Translations under genes and position numbers: made by a program | Origin: Prevotella sp. UBA4339 | GTDB lineage: Bacteria > Bacteroidota > Bacteroidia > Bacteroidales > Bacteroidaceae | Assembly (NCBI GenBank): GCA_002393725.1 | Contig: DGTJ01000088.1 | Location: 1-24,791, forward strand | Direction: 5' to 3' | Length of the DNA: 24,791 bases | Shown here: piece after piece, positions 6,037 to 15,906 of the stretch | Layout: every line of letters begins with the position of its first letter | Position numbering within the stretch: position 1 is the stretch's first letter | Notes under the pieces: generated by a model | Seen by the model: only the letters and a program-made list of their open reading frames with translations | What the model was told of the DNA's origin: nothing | Database searches by the model: none

Positions 6037-8124
6037 CTATTGCCGCTCGATGAGTATGCGTGCGTCTACTGCTACGACATTAGAACCGTCGGCGAGCAGT
6101 GGATTGATGTCCATCTCCTTGATCTCTGTAGCAAATCGCAGCAGAGTTGACAGGCGAACGATAATCTCAGCATATTTCTGCTCATTGATGCCTTGCTGGC
6201 CACGCGTGCCCTTTAGGATCTTATAGCCTCGAAGGGAATGAATCATCGAATAGGCTTCTGCATAGCTCAACGGTGCAAGACCACTGGAGACATCCTTCAG
6301 CACCTCTACGAAGATTCCTCCGAGGCCACAGAGCACCACATGCCCGAAGCGGGTCTCGTATTTCGCTCCGATAAACAGTTCCGTACCCTTGAGCATCTTC
6401 TGAACCATAACGCCAGTAGCCCCCTCTATCTTCATCATCCTGTCGAACTCAAGCGAGAGGTGCTCGGAAGTACGGATATTAAGTGTCACGCCACCGACAT
6501 CACTCTTATGTACCGGGCCTACCACCTTTGCCACGACGGGGAATCCCACGCGCTCGGCAAATGCCGCCAGTTCTTCTTTCGACGTGCTGACAATCTCGGG
6601 CACCAGGGGTATTCCTGCGCACGACAGCAGTTCGCGAACGGCATCGGGAGCCAGATAACCGCTCTGAATGCCTTCGAACTTCAGGCGATTGGTCTCACGA
6701 TAGATGATCTCACGTATCTTGGGCACGTCGACGCCATACAGCTCCAGCTCCGACGGTGCCGGCTGCGGGGTCTTCATGATCTGGCTCAGGGCTGTGGCAA
6801 GGGTCACCTCGTCGCTGAAGTTCACATGCCCCTTCTTCAGGAACTCGTCGACCTCAGGTCCTGCTGTGTGCAGGCTGGGGAGAATAGGGAAGATTGGTTT
6901 CTTGCATTCACGTATCTTCTTGTCGAGACCGTCATAGGCCTCATAGAGCTGGGTCAGTCCGGGAGTACCGTAGATAACTGCTATTGCGTCGATGCCGTCG
7001 AACTTGTTCTCGCAGTAGTCGATGATGGTGGTGAGCTGTTCGGGTGTTCCCGTAGCGAGAAAGTCGATGGGATTGGCGACAGACGAGCCTGGGAACAGTT
7101 TCGACTTCAATTCGTCGGCAAGCTCACCCTCGATCTTCGGAACATTTAGCCCACCCTTTGAGAGAGCGTCGGTAAGCATCACTCCCGGTCCTCCGGCATG
7201 GGTCACAATAGCGAAGTTCCTGCCCTTCAGAGGCGGAAGGGTGAAGATACATCCCACTGTGGTAAGTTCCTCGCGCGAGAAGCATCTCACTATTCCAGCT
7301 TTGCGGAACAGAGCCTCAACAGCGGAGTCGCTTGATGCGATGGCACCCGTATGGCTCGACGCTGCCCTGCTGCCACTCTCTGAGGCACCAGCCTTGATAG
7401 CAGCTATGCGGCAGCCCTTCCTTATCAGGCTGCCTGCATGGAAGAGCAGCTTGTCGGGATTTGCAATATTCTCGATATACAGCAGCTTTACCTTGGAGTC
7501 AGTATCTGGATTGAAGTGCTCATCCATATACTGCAGCACATCCTCAATGCCTATCTGCTTGCCGTTGCCGATACTCCACACGCTGTTGAACTGCAGTCCC
7601 TTTATAACAGCACTCTCAAGGATGAATACCGCTGTAGCACCAGAGCCGCTGATAAAGTCGGCACCGCTGGGGTGAAGGTTGGGAATGGGCTTGGTGAAGA
7701 CACTATGATGATTGCGGTTGAGCAGTCCGATGCAGTTAGGACCGATGAGTGCAGCGCCGTACTTCTCACAGGTGTCGAGAATCCTCTTCTCGAGTTCTGC
7801 ACCGGCCTTCGTCTCCTCGCCGAAACCGGCAGAGATGATGATGAAGGCGCGGGTCTGCTTCTCCTTCGCCAGCAGCTCCACGTAGTCGGGACAGAACTTT
7901 GCCGCCACTACGAGTATGGCCAGTTCGGTAGGGGGAAGTTCCCTTGCATCATGGAAGACCTTGATGCCCTGAACCTCGTCTTCCTTGGGATTCACTATGC
8001 GGAGAGTGCCAGAAAAGCCTCCGCTGATAAGATTACGCACAACAGAGCCGCCAGGCTTGTGAACGTTGTTAGAGCCACCGATTACTACGATGCTCTGAGG
8101 GTTTAATAGTTCTTGGTTAATCAT
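6037..8124 (-). CDS. ADP-forming acetyl-CoA synthetase (fused alpha-beta acyl-CoA ligase)
   Basis: From ATG 8124 the protein is 695 residues. The upstream in-frame ATG at 8163 is rejected because a consensus promoter lies between them. This family converts acetyl-CoA (or another acyl-CoA), ADP and phosphate to acetate, CoA and ATP. Order: an N-terminal CoA-binding Rossmann domain (LLNPQSIVVIGGSNN...GGSVVRNL), a succinyl-CoA-ligase-like middle with GPNCIGLLN and the phosphohistidine loop SRAASSHTGAIA, then a C-terminal ATP-grasp domain with VVAKVVGPVHKSDVGGV (second His) and EMDINPLL. Alpha and beta are fused in one chain. It is probably an acetate-forming, ATP-yielding step of fermentation. 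The exact acyl substrate is not determined by these motifs. Confidence 0.9.
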   Translation of the reverse strand: MINQELLNPQSIVVIGGSNNVHKPGGSVVRNLISGGFSGTLRIVNPKEDEVQGIKVFHDARELPPTELAILVVAAKFCPDYVELLAKEKQTRAFIIISAGFGEETKAGAELEKRILDTCEKYGAALIGPNCIGLLNRNHHSVFTKPIPNLHPSGADFISGSGATAVFILESAVIKGLQFNSVWSIGNGKQIGIEDVLQYMDEHFNPDTDSKVKLLYIENIANPDKLLFHAGSLIRKGCRIAAIKAGASESGSRAASSHTGAIASSDSAVEALFRKAGIVRCFSREELTTVGCIFTLPPLKGRNFAIVTHAGGPGVMLTDALSKGGLNVPKIEGELADELKSKLFPGSSVANPIDFLATGTPEQLTTIIDYCENKFDGIDAIAVIYGTPGLTQLYEAYDGLDKKIRECKKPIFPILPSLHTAGPEVDEFLKKGHVNFSDEVTLATALSQIMKTPQPAPSELELYGVDVPKIREIIYRETNRLKFEGIQSGYLAPDAVRELLSCAGIPLVPEIVSTSKEELAAFAERVGFPVVAKVVGPVHKSDVGGVTLNIRTSEHLSLEFDRMMKIEGATGVMVQKMLKGTELFIGAKYETRFGHVVLCGLGGIFVEVLKDVSSGLAPLSYAEAYSMIHSLRGYKILKGTRGQQGINEQKYAEIIVRLSTLLRFATEIKEMDINPLLADGSNVVAVDARILIERQ

Positions 8125-8132
8125 ATTGGTTG

Positions 8133-8164
8133 CAAAGATAATATAATATTTCATAATTTCCAAA
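8133..8164 (-). promoter_or_regulatory. Promoter of the acetyl-CoA synthetase gene
   Basis: On the minus strand TTTG (8164-8161) and TATCTTTG (8140-8133) are exactly 20 bp apart. The -7 box ends 8 bp before the ATG at 8124, so the transcript has only a few leader bases or none. This fixes the start codon downstream of the longer in-frame ORF. Confidence 0.7.
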
Positions 8165-8185
8165 TGTTATTCGAAAATAATTTGC

Positions 8186-8193
8186 TACCTTTG
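8186..8193 (+). promoter_or_regulatory. -7 box of the alpha-2-macroglobulin operon
   Basis: TACCTTTG matches TAnnTTTG and lies 27 bp before the ATG at 8221. The -33 position falls around 8164-8166 with only a weak match, next to the -33 TTTG of the divergent promoter. The two promoters are therefore back to back and nearly overlapping. Confidence 0.65.
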
Positions 8194-8220
8194 CATAGTT
8201 GAAACAAAAACAACCGTGAT

Positions 8221-11200
8221 ATGAAGTGGAGAGCTATAACATTATTGATATTGACGACTATGCCATTTGTATTGTTTGGACAATCATACCCAGCACTTTG
8301 GAAGAAGGCGCAGGAAGCAGAGAAGAAGGATATGCCCAAGAGCCAGTACGACATCATCCAGAAGATTGTGTCGAAGGCAGACAAGGAAAAAGCCTACGGC
8401 CAGCTCCTGAAGGCAGAGCTTAAGGGAGCACAGGTGCTGACGACAATCTCTCCCGACTCTCTGAAGCCTGCAGTAGAGCGTATCCGCGAGCGTGGAGAAA
8501 AAGCGAAGGACGAGGTACTGAGGACTGTATACCAAACGGTGATTTGGCGGATATGCCAGGAGAACGGCCGGCTTGGGATAAAGGCAGAGAAGCCCGTGCT
8601 CGACGAGGCCTGCTGCCAGCGGCTTGCCGCCGTGAAGGAGAAGGAGTATGACCCGTTAGTGATCTCCGGAAAAGACAGCGGATACTTCGGTGGCGACCTG
8701 CTCAGTATCGTGGGCTACGAGCTGAACGACTACAAGCCCCTGTATGATTATTACAGGAAAGCGGGTAATCGCAAGGCGGCGTGCATCACCGCTGCACAGG
8801 CATTCAGGAATGACAGGGAGAAGCTCGCCCAGCTCCTTACCGAATACCAGGACCTCACTGAGGCCGGTGCCCTCGCCGTAGCGGGATACCATGCATCATC
8901 GTCGCACATGACTGTAGCAGAGCAGGTGGAGTACATCGACAATGCACTGCAGAAGTGGGGCAGCTGGAAAGAGACGGATGATCTGCGCAACATGCGTAGC
9001 AGCCTCGTCAACCCTCAATTCCAGATAGACTACGAGACGCGACTGAACATCCCGATGCTGCCGATGACAATCGGGCTGAAAGAGATACGCAACATCTCTG
9101 AGCTCACACTGAAAGTATATAAGGTGAAGGCAAAGGGCGACATCAGCCTTCATCCTCAGAGCAGCAGAGACTTCAAGCAGCTTAAGCCACTGCTCTCTGC
9201 CAATCCGATCACGATAAAGAGGAAGTTCACTGGCAAGAAGGAATACGAGCTGTTTGAGGACTCTTTGGAGCTTGAGGGCCTGCCAGTGGGTGTGTATATG
9301 CTCGAATTTGCCACAAGCCCCGCTACGAAGGTAGTGCGCAAGCTCTATTTCGTGAGCGACGTATATACCCTCGCAGAGAGCCAGCCGGAAGGCGAGATGC
9401 GATATGTGGTGGTCAGTGCCACTACCGGACAGCCCTTAAAAGGGGCACATCTGAGAATAAAGCAGTACAGGTCGTACAAGGACTACGACACCACCGTTAT
9501 AGATACCGACTCAAAGGGCGAGGCAATCTTCAAGGCCAAGAAAGGCAACGGCAGAGTGGAGGTGTTCGCATATACTGACAGCGACGATGCATGTCCCGAT
9601 ATGAACACCGCCAACTGGTACCGCAACTATGAGCCAGACAAGAAGCTGCAGCGCACATGCATCTATACCGACAGGACTATCTATCGACCGGGACAGACGG
9701 TACACGCCGCTGCATTGGTATATAACGTGCTCGACGGCTACAAGCACGAAGTGGCAGAAGGCAATGACGTAACATTCTCACTGCACGATGCCAACTGGAA
9801 AGAGATCGGGACGTATTCTGCCAAGACCGACAAGTACGGCATGTGTGCAGCCGACTTCACCCTGCCCTCATCAGGACTTACAGGAGTGTTCTCCATCAGG
9901 GTCAATGAGCAATCGTCCACTTTCAGGGTGGAGGAATATAAGCGTCCTACCTTCGAGGTGGAGTTCCCCGAGGTGAAGCAAGACTACAAGGCAGGCGATA
10001 CGGTGCAGGTGAAAGGCTCCGCCCGGACCTATACCGGAGTGCCCGTGCAGGGAGCAAAGGTAAGGTACACCGTCGTGCGCAGGCTCGCCTTCTGGTGGTG
10101 GACCTACTGGCGCTATTACGACGGAGGACTCATCGGGAAAGGACAGGACGACACAGAGCTACTGAGCGGTGAGGCAGAGACAGACGCAGACGGGAACTTC
10201 ACCATCGGCATGCCTATGACAATGCCAGAGAGTGAGCATCCGCTATTCTACAACTTCATCGTGACAGCCGATGTGACGGATGCCGGCGGAGAGACTCACG
10301 CTGGATCACTCTCACTGCCACTCGGAAACCGTAAGACTGCCCTCAGCGTGGATATCGAAGAACAGATGCTCATCGACAGCAAACCGGTAATGTCATTCCA
10401 TCTGCGCAATGCCGCAGGCAACGATATGGATGCTGAGGTGATGTTCCGTATCGACGAAGGCAAATGGCAGAAGACAAAGACGATGAGAGAATGCCAGTTG
10501 GCTGACATGAAACTGAAGAGCGGAAGGCATACCGTAGAGGCTAAGTACGGAGATGACAGCATCAAGCGCGACTTTGTGGTGTTCGCACTCGACGACAAGC
10601 AGCCTGCCACTCAGACAGATGACTGGTTCTGGGTGTCAGACTCCCGTTTCCCCAATGACGGGAAACCCGTAACGCTGCAGGTAGGCTCGTCGGAGAAAGA
10701 CGTGCATATCATATACAGCATCTTCGCCGGCAACAAGGTCATCGAGAGAGGCGCTGCAGACAAATCGAATGCGCTTATCAACCGTAAGCTGACATATAGG
10801 GAAGAATACGGCAACGGCATACATATATCCTTCGCCTGGGTGAAGAACGGCAAGTGCTATACCCATAACGAGAATATCCGCAGGCCTGTGCCGGAGAAGA
10901 AGCTGGACCTGCAGTGGGCCACCTTCCGCAACCGTCTTACCCCAGGACAGCAGGAGGAGTGGACACTAACGGTGAAGAAAGACGGCAAGCCAGTAGAGGC
11001 ATCCTTTATGGCGACACTCTACGACAAGAGTCTGGACCAGCTGGAGAAGCACCATTGGAGCCTGTATCCGTATATCTCCCTGCCGATGCCCAACACCCAG
11101 TGGAGATACTTGGAGAAAAACAGGGTGATGGAGTACGTGATGCGCCACTGGAGCCCACTCGCACAACACACCCTCGAGCCAAGCCGATTCGACGACAGCG

Positions 11201-13695
11201 TATATCCCGCATTGAACTTCTATAACAAGAGCATAAGAATACGCGGCACACGTGGGGTCAGTGAGCAGAAAGTCTTCGATGTCGTAGAGCAGGCTCCTAT
11301 GTTCGTGGGAGAATCCATGATGATGGCAAAGGCAAGCAGGGTGAATACTATGGCTGACGAGGCTGACGGCTTAGCCTATTCCACAGCGGCTGAAGAGGGA
11401 GCCGGCGAGGCTGACAGCAGAGAGGCAGCAGAGCCTCAGCAGATACAGATGCGTGAGAATCTCAACGAGACGGCATTCTTCTATCCTCAGCTTACTACAG
11501 ACAGTGCGGGGAGTATTGCCCTGAAGTTCACTCTCCCCGAGAGCCTTACCACATGGCGCTTCATGGGTATTGCCCACACCAGGCATCTGGATTACGGCAT
11601 GCTCGAGGGTGAGGCCATAGCTCAGAAGGATGTGATGGTACAACCCAATATGCCCCGCTTCATCCGTGAGGGCGACAAGGCATACATCACCGCACGTATC
11701 TTCAATCTCAGCGACAAGAATATCTCTGGAAAGTCCGCACTACGGCTCATCGACCCGGAGACTGACAAGGTGGTATGCGAACTGCAGCAGCCTTTCTCTC
11801 TCGAGGCAAAGGCTACAGGAGCATCCGTATTCGACCTCTCAGAGAAGATGCCAGTAGTCAGCAGGTATAGCATCCTTATCTGTCAGGTGTCGGCATCAGG
11901 CGACGGCTTCAGTGACGGGGAGCAGCATTATCTGCCGATACTCCCCTCCTCAGAGCGTGTCACCGTTACCCTGCCTTTCACACAGACAGAGCCGGGGACA
12001 ATGGATATCGACCTCGCAAGAATGGTGCCTGCTGATGCCAGGAACAGCAAACTCACAATAGAATATACTAATAATCCTGCCTGGCTGATGATTCAGGCTC
12101 TTCCCACAATTGGAAAGCCCATCGACGAGGATGCCATATCACAGGCAGCCTGCTTCTATGCCAACAGCATCGGAAAGCACCTCATCTCACTCCAGCCTAA
12201 GGCAAAGACCGCCTTTGACCTCTGGAAGAAAGAGAAAGGCAGCGAGACTTCACTCATGAGCGCACTCGAGAAGAATCAGGAGCTGAAGGACATCGTCATC
12301 AACGAGACTCCCTGGGTGCTCGATGCTGACAGGGAGACGGAACAGAAAGCACGGCTCGCTGACTTCTTCGATGACAACACGATGAACCACCGCCTGACTA
12401 CATCACTCGAGAAACTTAAGGACTTGCAGCATCAGGACGGTTCCTGGTCCTGGTGGCCCGATATGCAAGGCTCATTCTACATGACGGTAGCAGTAAGTGA
12501 GATGCTTGTACGTCTGAACGCACTTACAGGCAAAAGCGATGATACTGACAAGATGCTTGGCACTGCATTCGAGTATATGGGCAGGGAAATGGTTGACATC
12601 GTGAAGGAGATGAAGAAGCAGAAATGGAACACCTTCCCAAGCCTGAAGGCACTCCAGTGGCTCTATCTCTGCAGCCTCGACGGAAGGAAGCTGCCAGCAG
12701 ACGTACAGGCAGCCAACAACTATCTCCTGCCTCTGCTGAAGAAAGACATCCGGCGTCAGAGTATCTATGAGAAAGCTATGACAGCCGTTATCCTGTCGAA
12801 GACGGAGCCTAAGCTCTCCAAGGAGTATGTGAAGAGCCTTAAGGAGTATACCGTATATCGCGAGGAGATGGGGCGCTACTACGATACTAAGCGTGCCGGA
12901 TACTCATGGTTCGACTACAAGATACCCACACAGGTGATGGCTCTTGAGGCAATACAGCGCATCACTCCCGACGATACCCAGTGCATCACAGAGATGCAGC
13001 GCTGGCTGCTGCAGTCGAAGCGCACTCAGGCATGGGACACTCCTGTCAACAGCGTGAATGCAGTGTATGCCTTCCTCTGGCAACAAGGACAGCAGAACAC
13101 CAGCCCTCTCTCGCTCGACAAGGAGAAAGCTGCGATAAAGGTCGACGGGAAGTCTCTCGATACTCCTGATGCCACAGCAGCAATAGGCTACCTGAAGACA
13201 GTGATTACCGACGAGAAGGCTAAGAGTCTCTCCATAGACAAGACTTCCGACGGAGTATCATGGGGAGCCGTATATGCTCAGTTCACCCAGCCTGCAGGGA
13301 ACATTGCCGACTCAGGCTCAGGCATGAAGATAAAGCGCGAGATTGTCACTCCCGACGGAAGCAAGGACCTGAAGGTGGGCGACCGCATAAAGGTGCGCAT
13401 CACGATAACTGCCGACCGCGACTATGACTTTGTACAAGTAACCGATAAGCGTGCGGCATGCCTGGAACCCGTAGCACAACTCAGCGGCTACCGCAATGGG
13501 GCATACTGCACTCCACGAGACAATGCCACAAACTATTACTTCGACTACTTCCGCAAGGGAGAGCATGTGATAGAGACGGAATACTATATCGACCGTGAGG
13601 GAACTTATGAGACTGGTACATGCTCTGTGGGCTGTGCTTACTCTCCTGAGTTCCGGGCAACGACAAAGTCAATCCAGATAAAAGTGAAAAAGTAA
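8221..13695 (+). CDS. Bacterial alpha-2-macroglobulin family protein, no visible thioester
   Basis: This 1824-residue exported protein has a signal peptide of ~20 residues (ending VLFGQ), a helical N-terminus, then macroglobulin (MG) domains. The MG2 signature TDRTIYRPGQTVHAA is at ~485-500. An acidic Ala/Glu-rich linker at ~1042-1080 sits where a bait-like region would be. The A2M core FTLPESLTTWRFMGIAHT is at ~1104-1121. The helical barrel shows DGSWSWWPDMQGS near ~1410, and a receptor-binding-like C-terminus ends CAYSPEFRATT. The CxEQ thioester expected near residue ~1306 is absent; the local sequence is ISQAACFYANS. Related proteins are thought to trap proteases or protect the envelope. 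Here only non-covalent trapping would be possible. It heads an operon with a DUF1573 protein 15 bp downstream. Confidence 0.9.
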   Translation: MKWRAITLLILTTMPFVLFGQSYPALWKKAQEAEKKDMPKSQYDIIQKIVSKADKEKAYGQLLKAELKGAQVLTTISPDSLKPAVERIRERGEKAKDEVLRTVYQTVIWRICQENGRLGIKAEKPVLDEACCQRLAAVKEKEYDPLVISGKDSGYFGGDLLSIVGYELNDYKPLYDYYRKAGNRKAACITAAQAFRNDREKLAQLLTEYQDLTEAGALAVAGYHASSSHMTVAEQVEYIDNALQKWGSWKETDDLRNMRSSLVNPQFQIDYETRLNIPMLPMTIGLKEIRNISELTLKVYKVKAKGDISLHPQSSRDFKQLKPLLSANPITIKRKFTGKKEYELFEDSLELEGLPVGVYMLEFATSPATKVVRKLYFVSDVYTLAESQPEGEMRYVVVSATTGQPLKGAHLRIKQYRSYKDYDTTVIDTDSKGEAIFKAKKGNGRVEVFAYTDSDDACPDMNTANWYRNYEPDKKLQRTCIYTDRTIYRPGQTVHAAALVYNVLDGYKHEVAEGNDVTFSLHDANWKEIGTYSAKTDKYGMCAADFTLPSSGLTGVFSIRVNEQSSTFRVEEYKRPTFEVEFPEVKQDYKAGDTVQVKGSARTYTGVPVQGAKVRYTVVRRLAFWWWTYWRYYDGGLIGKGQDDTELLSGEAETDADGNFTIGMPMTMPESEHPLFYNFIVTADVTDAGGETHAGSLSLPLGNRKTALSVDIEEQMLIDSKPVMSFHLRNAAGNDMDAEVMFRIDEGKWQKTKTMRECQLADMKLKSGRHTVEAKYGDDSIKRDFVVFALDDKQPATQTDDWFWVSDSRFPNDGKPVTLQVGSSEKDVHIIYSIFAGNKVIERGAADKSNALINRKLTYREEYGNGIHISFAWVKNGKCYTHNENIRRPVPEKKLDLQWATFRNRLTPGQQEEWTLTVKKDGKPVEASFMATLYDKSLDQLEKHHWSLYPYISLPMPNTQWRYLEKNRVMEYVMRHWSPLAQHTLEPSRFDDSVYPALNFYNKSIRIRGTRGVSEQKVFDVVEQAPMFVGESMMMAKASRVNTMADEADGLAYSTAAEEGAGEADSREAAEPQQIQMRENLNETAFFYPQLTTDSAGSIALKFTLPESLTTWRFMGIAHTRHLDYGMLEGEAIAQKDVMVQPNMPRFIREGDKAYITARIFNLSDKNISGKSALRLIDPETDKVVCELQQPFSLEAKATGASVFDLSEKMPVVSRYSILICQVSASGDGFSDGEQHYLPILPSSERVTVTLPFTQTEPGTMDIDLARMVPADARNSKLTIEYTNNPAWLMIQALPTIGKPIDEDAISQAACFYANSIGKHLISLQPKAKTAFDLWKKEKGSETSLMSALEKNQELKDIVINETPWVLDADRETEQKARLADFFDDNTMNHRLTTSLEKLKDLQHQDGSWSWWPDMQGSFYMTVAVSEMLVRLNALTGKSDDTDKMLGTAFEYMGREMVDIVKEMKKQKWNTFPSLKALQWLYLCSLDGRKLPADVQAANNYLLPLLKKDIRRQSIYEKAMTAVILSKTEPKLSKEYVKSLKEYTVYREEMGRYYDTKRAGYSWFDYKIPTQVMALEAIQRITPDDTQCITEMQRWLLQSKRTQAWDTPVNSVNAVYAFLWQQGQQNTSPLSLDKEKAAIKVDGKSLDTPDATAAIGYLKTVITDEKAKSLSIDKTSDGVSWGAVYAQFTQPAGNIADSGSGMKIKREIVTPDGSKDLKVGDRIKVRITITADRDYDFVQVTDKRAACLEPVAQLSGYRNGAYCTPRDNATNYYFDYFRKGEHVIETEYYIDREGTYETGTCSVGCAYSPEFRATTKSIQIKVKK

Positions 13696-13710
13696 AGATA
13701 AGAAACAGAT

Positions 13711-14805
13711 ATGACTAGATTATTCAACAAGGTAGACACAAAGGCGAAGTGGCTATTGCCCTTCTGCCTACTTACCTTTTCCCCACTTAATTCCAGTGCC
13801 CAGCGCCTGACGGTATCAAGCACTACTGTCAATGCAGGGCGTACAGGCTTCATGCAGCCTATAACCGCTACTTTCGAGTTGAAGAACAAGAGCAGGAAGA
13901 AACTGCTTATCGAGAGTGTGAAGCCAGACTGCGGATGCACCGCCGTAGAGTTCCCCAAAGAGGTTGACGGAGGCAAGAAGTTCAATATCAAGATGACCTA
14001 CGACGCCAAGATGCTCGGACGCTTCCAGAAGATGGTAGCAGTGGTGAGCAACGGCAGTGCCAAACCGGTATACCTCACTATGAAGGGTATCGTACTCCCT
14101 GAACTGGTCGACTATACCGGGACCTATCCCATCTCCTTCGGCGACCTCCTCCTGGATAAGAATGAGCTGGAATACGACGATGTGAACAAGGGCGATGCCT
14201 CCATACAGGAGATACACATACTGAACAACAGCGAGCGCACTATGCATCCCAACATCATGCACCTGCCCCCGTATCTCTCCGCTACCGTAAAGCCTGCCGA
14301 TCTCGCACCAGGAAAGAGCGGCAAGGTAACCATCTCCCTCAACTCAAACAAGATCCGCGACTTCGGACTTACGCAGACATCAGTTTATCTTGCACAGCAA
14401 TTGGGCGAGAAGGTAAGTCAGGACAATGAGATACCCGTCTCTGTCATCCTGCTGCCTCACCTTCAGGACTACGACCAGCTGAGCAAGCAGATAGCCCCGA
14501 AGGTGCAGATATCATCTACTGAAGTAGACTTCACTGACTTCGAGGGAAAGAAGAAAAAGACCACCGAGCTGATACTTCAGAATATGGGCAAGACCACGCT
14601 GAGGATTACCTCCATGCAGCTCTTTACCACAGGTCTGAAAGTGACGCTCTCGAAGCAGGTTCTCGAACCCAATGAGACAGCCACGCTGAGGATTACCGGC
14701 ATTGCGGCAGAACTGGCAAAGCTACGAAGGAGCCCGCGAATACTCATGATAACCAACGACCCGGACCACGCAAAGGTCATCATCACAATAAAACATAAAA
14801 AATAA
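13711..14805 (+). CDS. DUF1573-type exported protein
   Basis: The 364-residue protein has an N-terminal signal sequence (hydrophobic core LLPFCLLTFSPL, cleavage near SSAQ at ~31). It contains two or three Ig-like repeats of the DUF1573/HYDIN-ASH type: GFMQPITATFELKNKSRKKL with the diagnostic KPDCGCTAVEFP motif (~residues 71-82), a second at ~150-230 (ILNNSERTMHPNI...) and a third at ~262-364 ending LMITNDPDHAKVIITI. No catalytic residues are recognised. These modules usually form periplasmic or surface beta-sandwich scaffolds. It is 15 bp after the macroglobulin gene and 6 bp before meaB, so it is co-transcribed with both. A partnership with the macroglobulin-like protein is plausible but only inferred from adjacency. 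Confidence 0.82.
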   Translation: MTRLFNKVDTKAKWLLPFCLLTFSPLNSSAQRLTVSSTTVNAGRTGFMQPITATFELKNKSRKKLLIESVKPDCGCTAVEFPKEVDGGKKFNIKMTYDAKMLGRFQKMVAVVSNGSAKPVYLTMKGIVLPELVDYTGTYPISFGDLLLDKNELEYDDVNKGDASIQEIHILNNSERTMHPNIMHLPPYLSATVKPADLAPGKSGKVTISLNSNKIRDFGLTQTSVYLAQQLGEKVSQDNEIPVSVILLPHLQDYDQLSKQIAPKVQISSTEVDFTDFEGKKKKTTELILQNMGKTTLRITSMQLFTTGLKVTLSKQVLEPNETATLRITGIAAELAKLRRSPRILMITNDPDHAKVIITIKHKK

Positions 14806-14811
14806 GATAAG

Positions 14812-15906
14812 ATGGATCATCCCGAGAACAGTTCAGAATATGCAGGTTTGCAGGTAAACAGCGGTGTCAAGCAGCCACCGATAGTAAATCCGTATCTTAG
14901 GCGCAACCGCCGCAGGGAACTCTCTGTCGCTGAGATGGTAGAGGGAATCATAAAAGGCGACGTGACCATACTGTCGCAGGCAGTGACACTCATTGAGAGC
15001 GTCAACCCAGAGCATCAGGCAAGAGCTCAGGAGGTAATCAACAAGTGCCTCCCGTATAGCGGCCGCTCCGTGCGCATAGGCATAAGCGGTGTTCCCGGTG
15101 CAGGCAAGTCTACGAGTATCGACGAGTTCGGCATTCATGTGCTGAAGGAGAAAGGCGGCAAGCTGGCTGTACTCGCCATCGACCCCTCTTCAGAGCGCAC
15201 AAAAGGCAGTATCCTCGGCGATAAGACCCGTATGGAAAAACTGGCACTCCATCCCGACTCCTTCATACGCCCTTCCCCATCTGCAGGGTCGCTCGGAGGT
15301 GTGGCCCGTAAGACGCGCGAGACAATCATCCTCTGTGAGGCTGCCGGATTCGACAAGATATTCGTAGAGACGGTAGGTGTGGGACAGAGCGAGACGGCAT
15401 GCCACTCGATGGTTGACTTCTTCTTGCTTATCCAGGTGGCTGGTACCGGCGACGAGCTGCAGGGAATAAAGCGAGGCATCATGGAGATAAGCGACGGTAT
15501 TGTGATAAACAAGTGCGACGGTGACAATGTAGACCGTTGCCACATGGCAGCTACCAATTTCCGCAACGCTCTCCACTTCTTCCCGATGCCTGATAGCGGG
15601 TGGACTCCGAAAGTGCTCTGCTACAGCGGATTCTACGGCACTGGAGTGAAGGAGATATGGGATATGATATACCAGTATTTCGACTTCGTAAAGGCCAACG
15701 GCTACTTCGAGTACCGGCGCAATGAGCAGTCAAAGTACTGGATGTATGAGAGTATCAACGAGCATCTGCGCCTGAACTTCTACAACAATCCTCAGATAAA
15801 GGCCCAGCTTCAGCCAGCCGAGCAGACTGTGCTCGCAGGGCAGAAGACATCGTTCGTGGCGGCTCAGGACTTGCTGGATATGTATTTCGAAATGCTTAGG
15901 AAATGA
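14812..15906 (+). CDS. meaB: MeaB/ArgK-type G3E GTPase
   Basis: The 364-residue protein has no signal peptide and is cytosolic. Motifs: Walker A GVPGAGKST (93-101), AIDPSSERTKGSILGDKTRM (122-141), ETVGVGQSE (186-194) and the guanine-specificity NKCD (233-236). The C-terminal arm supports dimerisation in this family. MeaB protects and reloads B12-dependent methylmalonyl-CoA mutase, needed for the succinate-propionate route in Bacteroidales. The mutase genes are not in this window. It starts 6 bp after the DUF1573 gene and overlaps ispH by 4 bp (ATGA at 15903-15906), so the two are translationally coupled. The family is highly certain. The symbol argK is an older name. Confidence 0.92.
   Translation: MDHPENSSEYAGLQVNSGVKQPPIVNPYLRRNRRRELSVAEMVEGIIKGDVTILSQAVTLIESVNPEHQARAQEVINKCLPYSGRSVRIGISGVPGAGKSTSIDEFGIHVLKEKGGKLAVLAIDPSSERTKGSILGDKTRMEKLALHPDSFIRPSPSAGSLGGVARKTRETIILCEAAGFDKIFVETVGVGQSETACHSMVDFFLLIQVAGTGDELQGIKRGIMEISDGIVINKCDGDNVDRCHMAATNFRNALHFFPMPDSGWTPKVLCYSGFYGTGVKEIWDMIYQYFDFVKANGYFEYRRNEQSKYWMYESINEHLRLNFYNNPQIKAQLQPAEQTVLAGQKTSFVAAQDLLDMYFEMLRK

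Noticed and set aside
3797..7149. Plus-strand ORFs of 163-303 codons opposite the GH94 and acetyl-CoA synthetase genes
   Set aside because: They are shadow frames. The minus-strand proteins carry complete family motifs and promoters.
8125..8163. Longer start for the acetyl-CoA synthetase at 8163
   Set aside because: A consensus promoter lies between the two ATGs, and the family begins near the INQELLNPQSIVVIGG segment.
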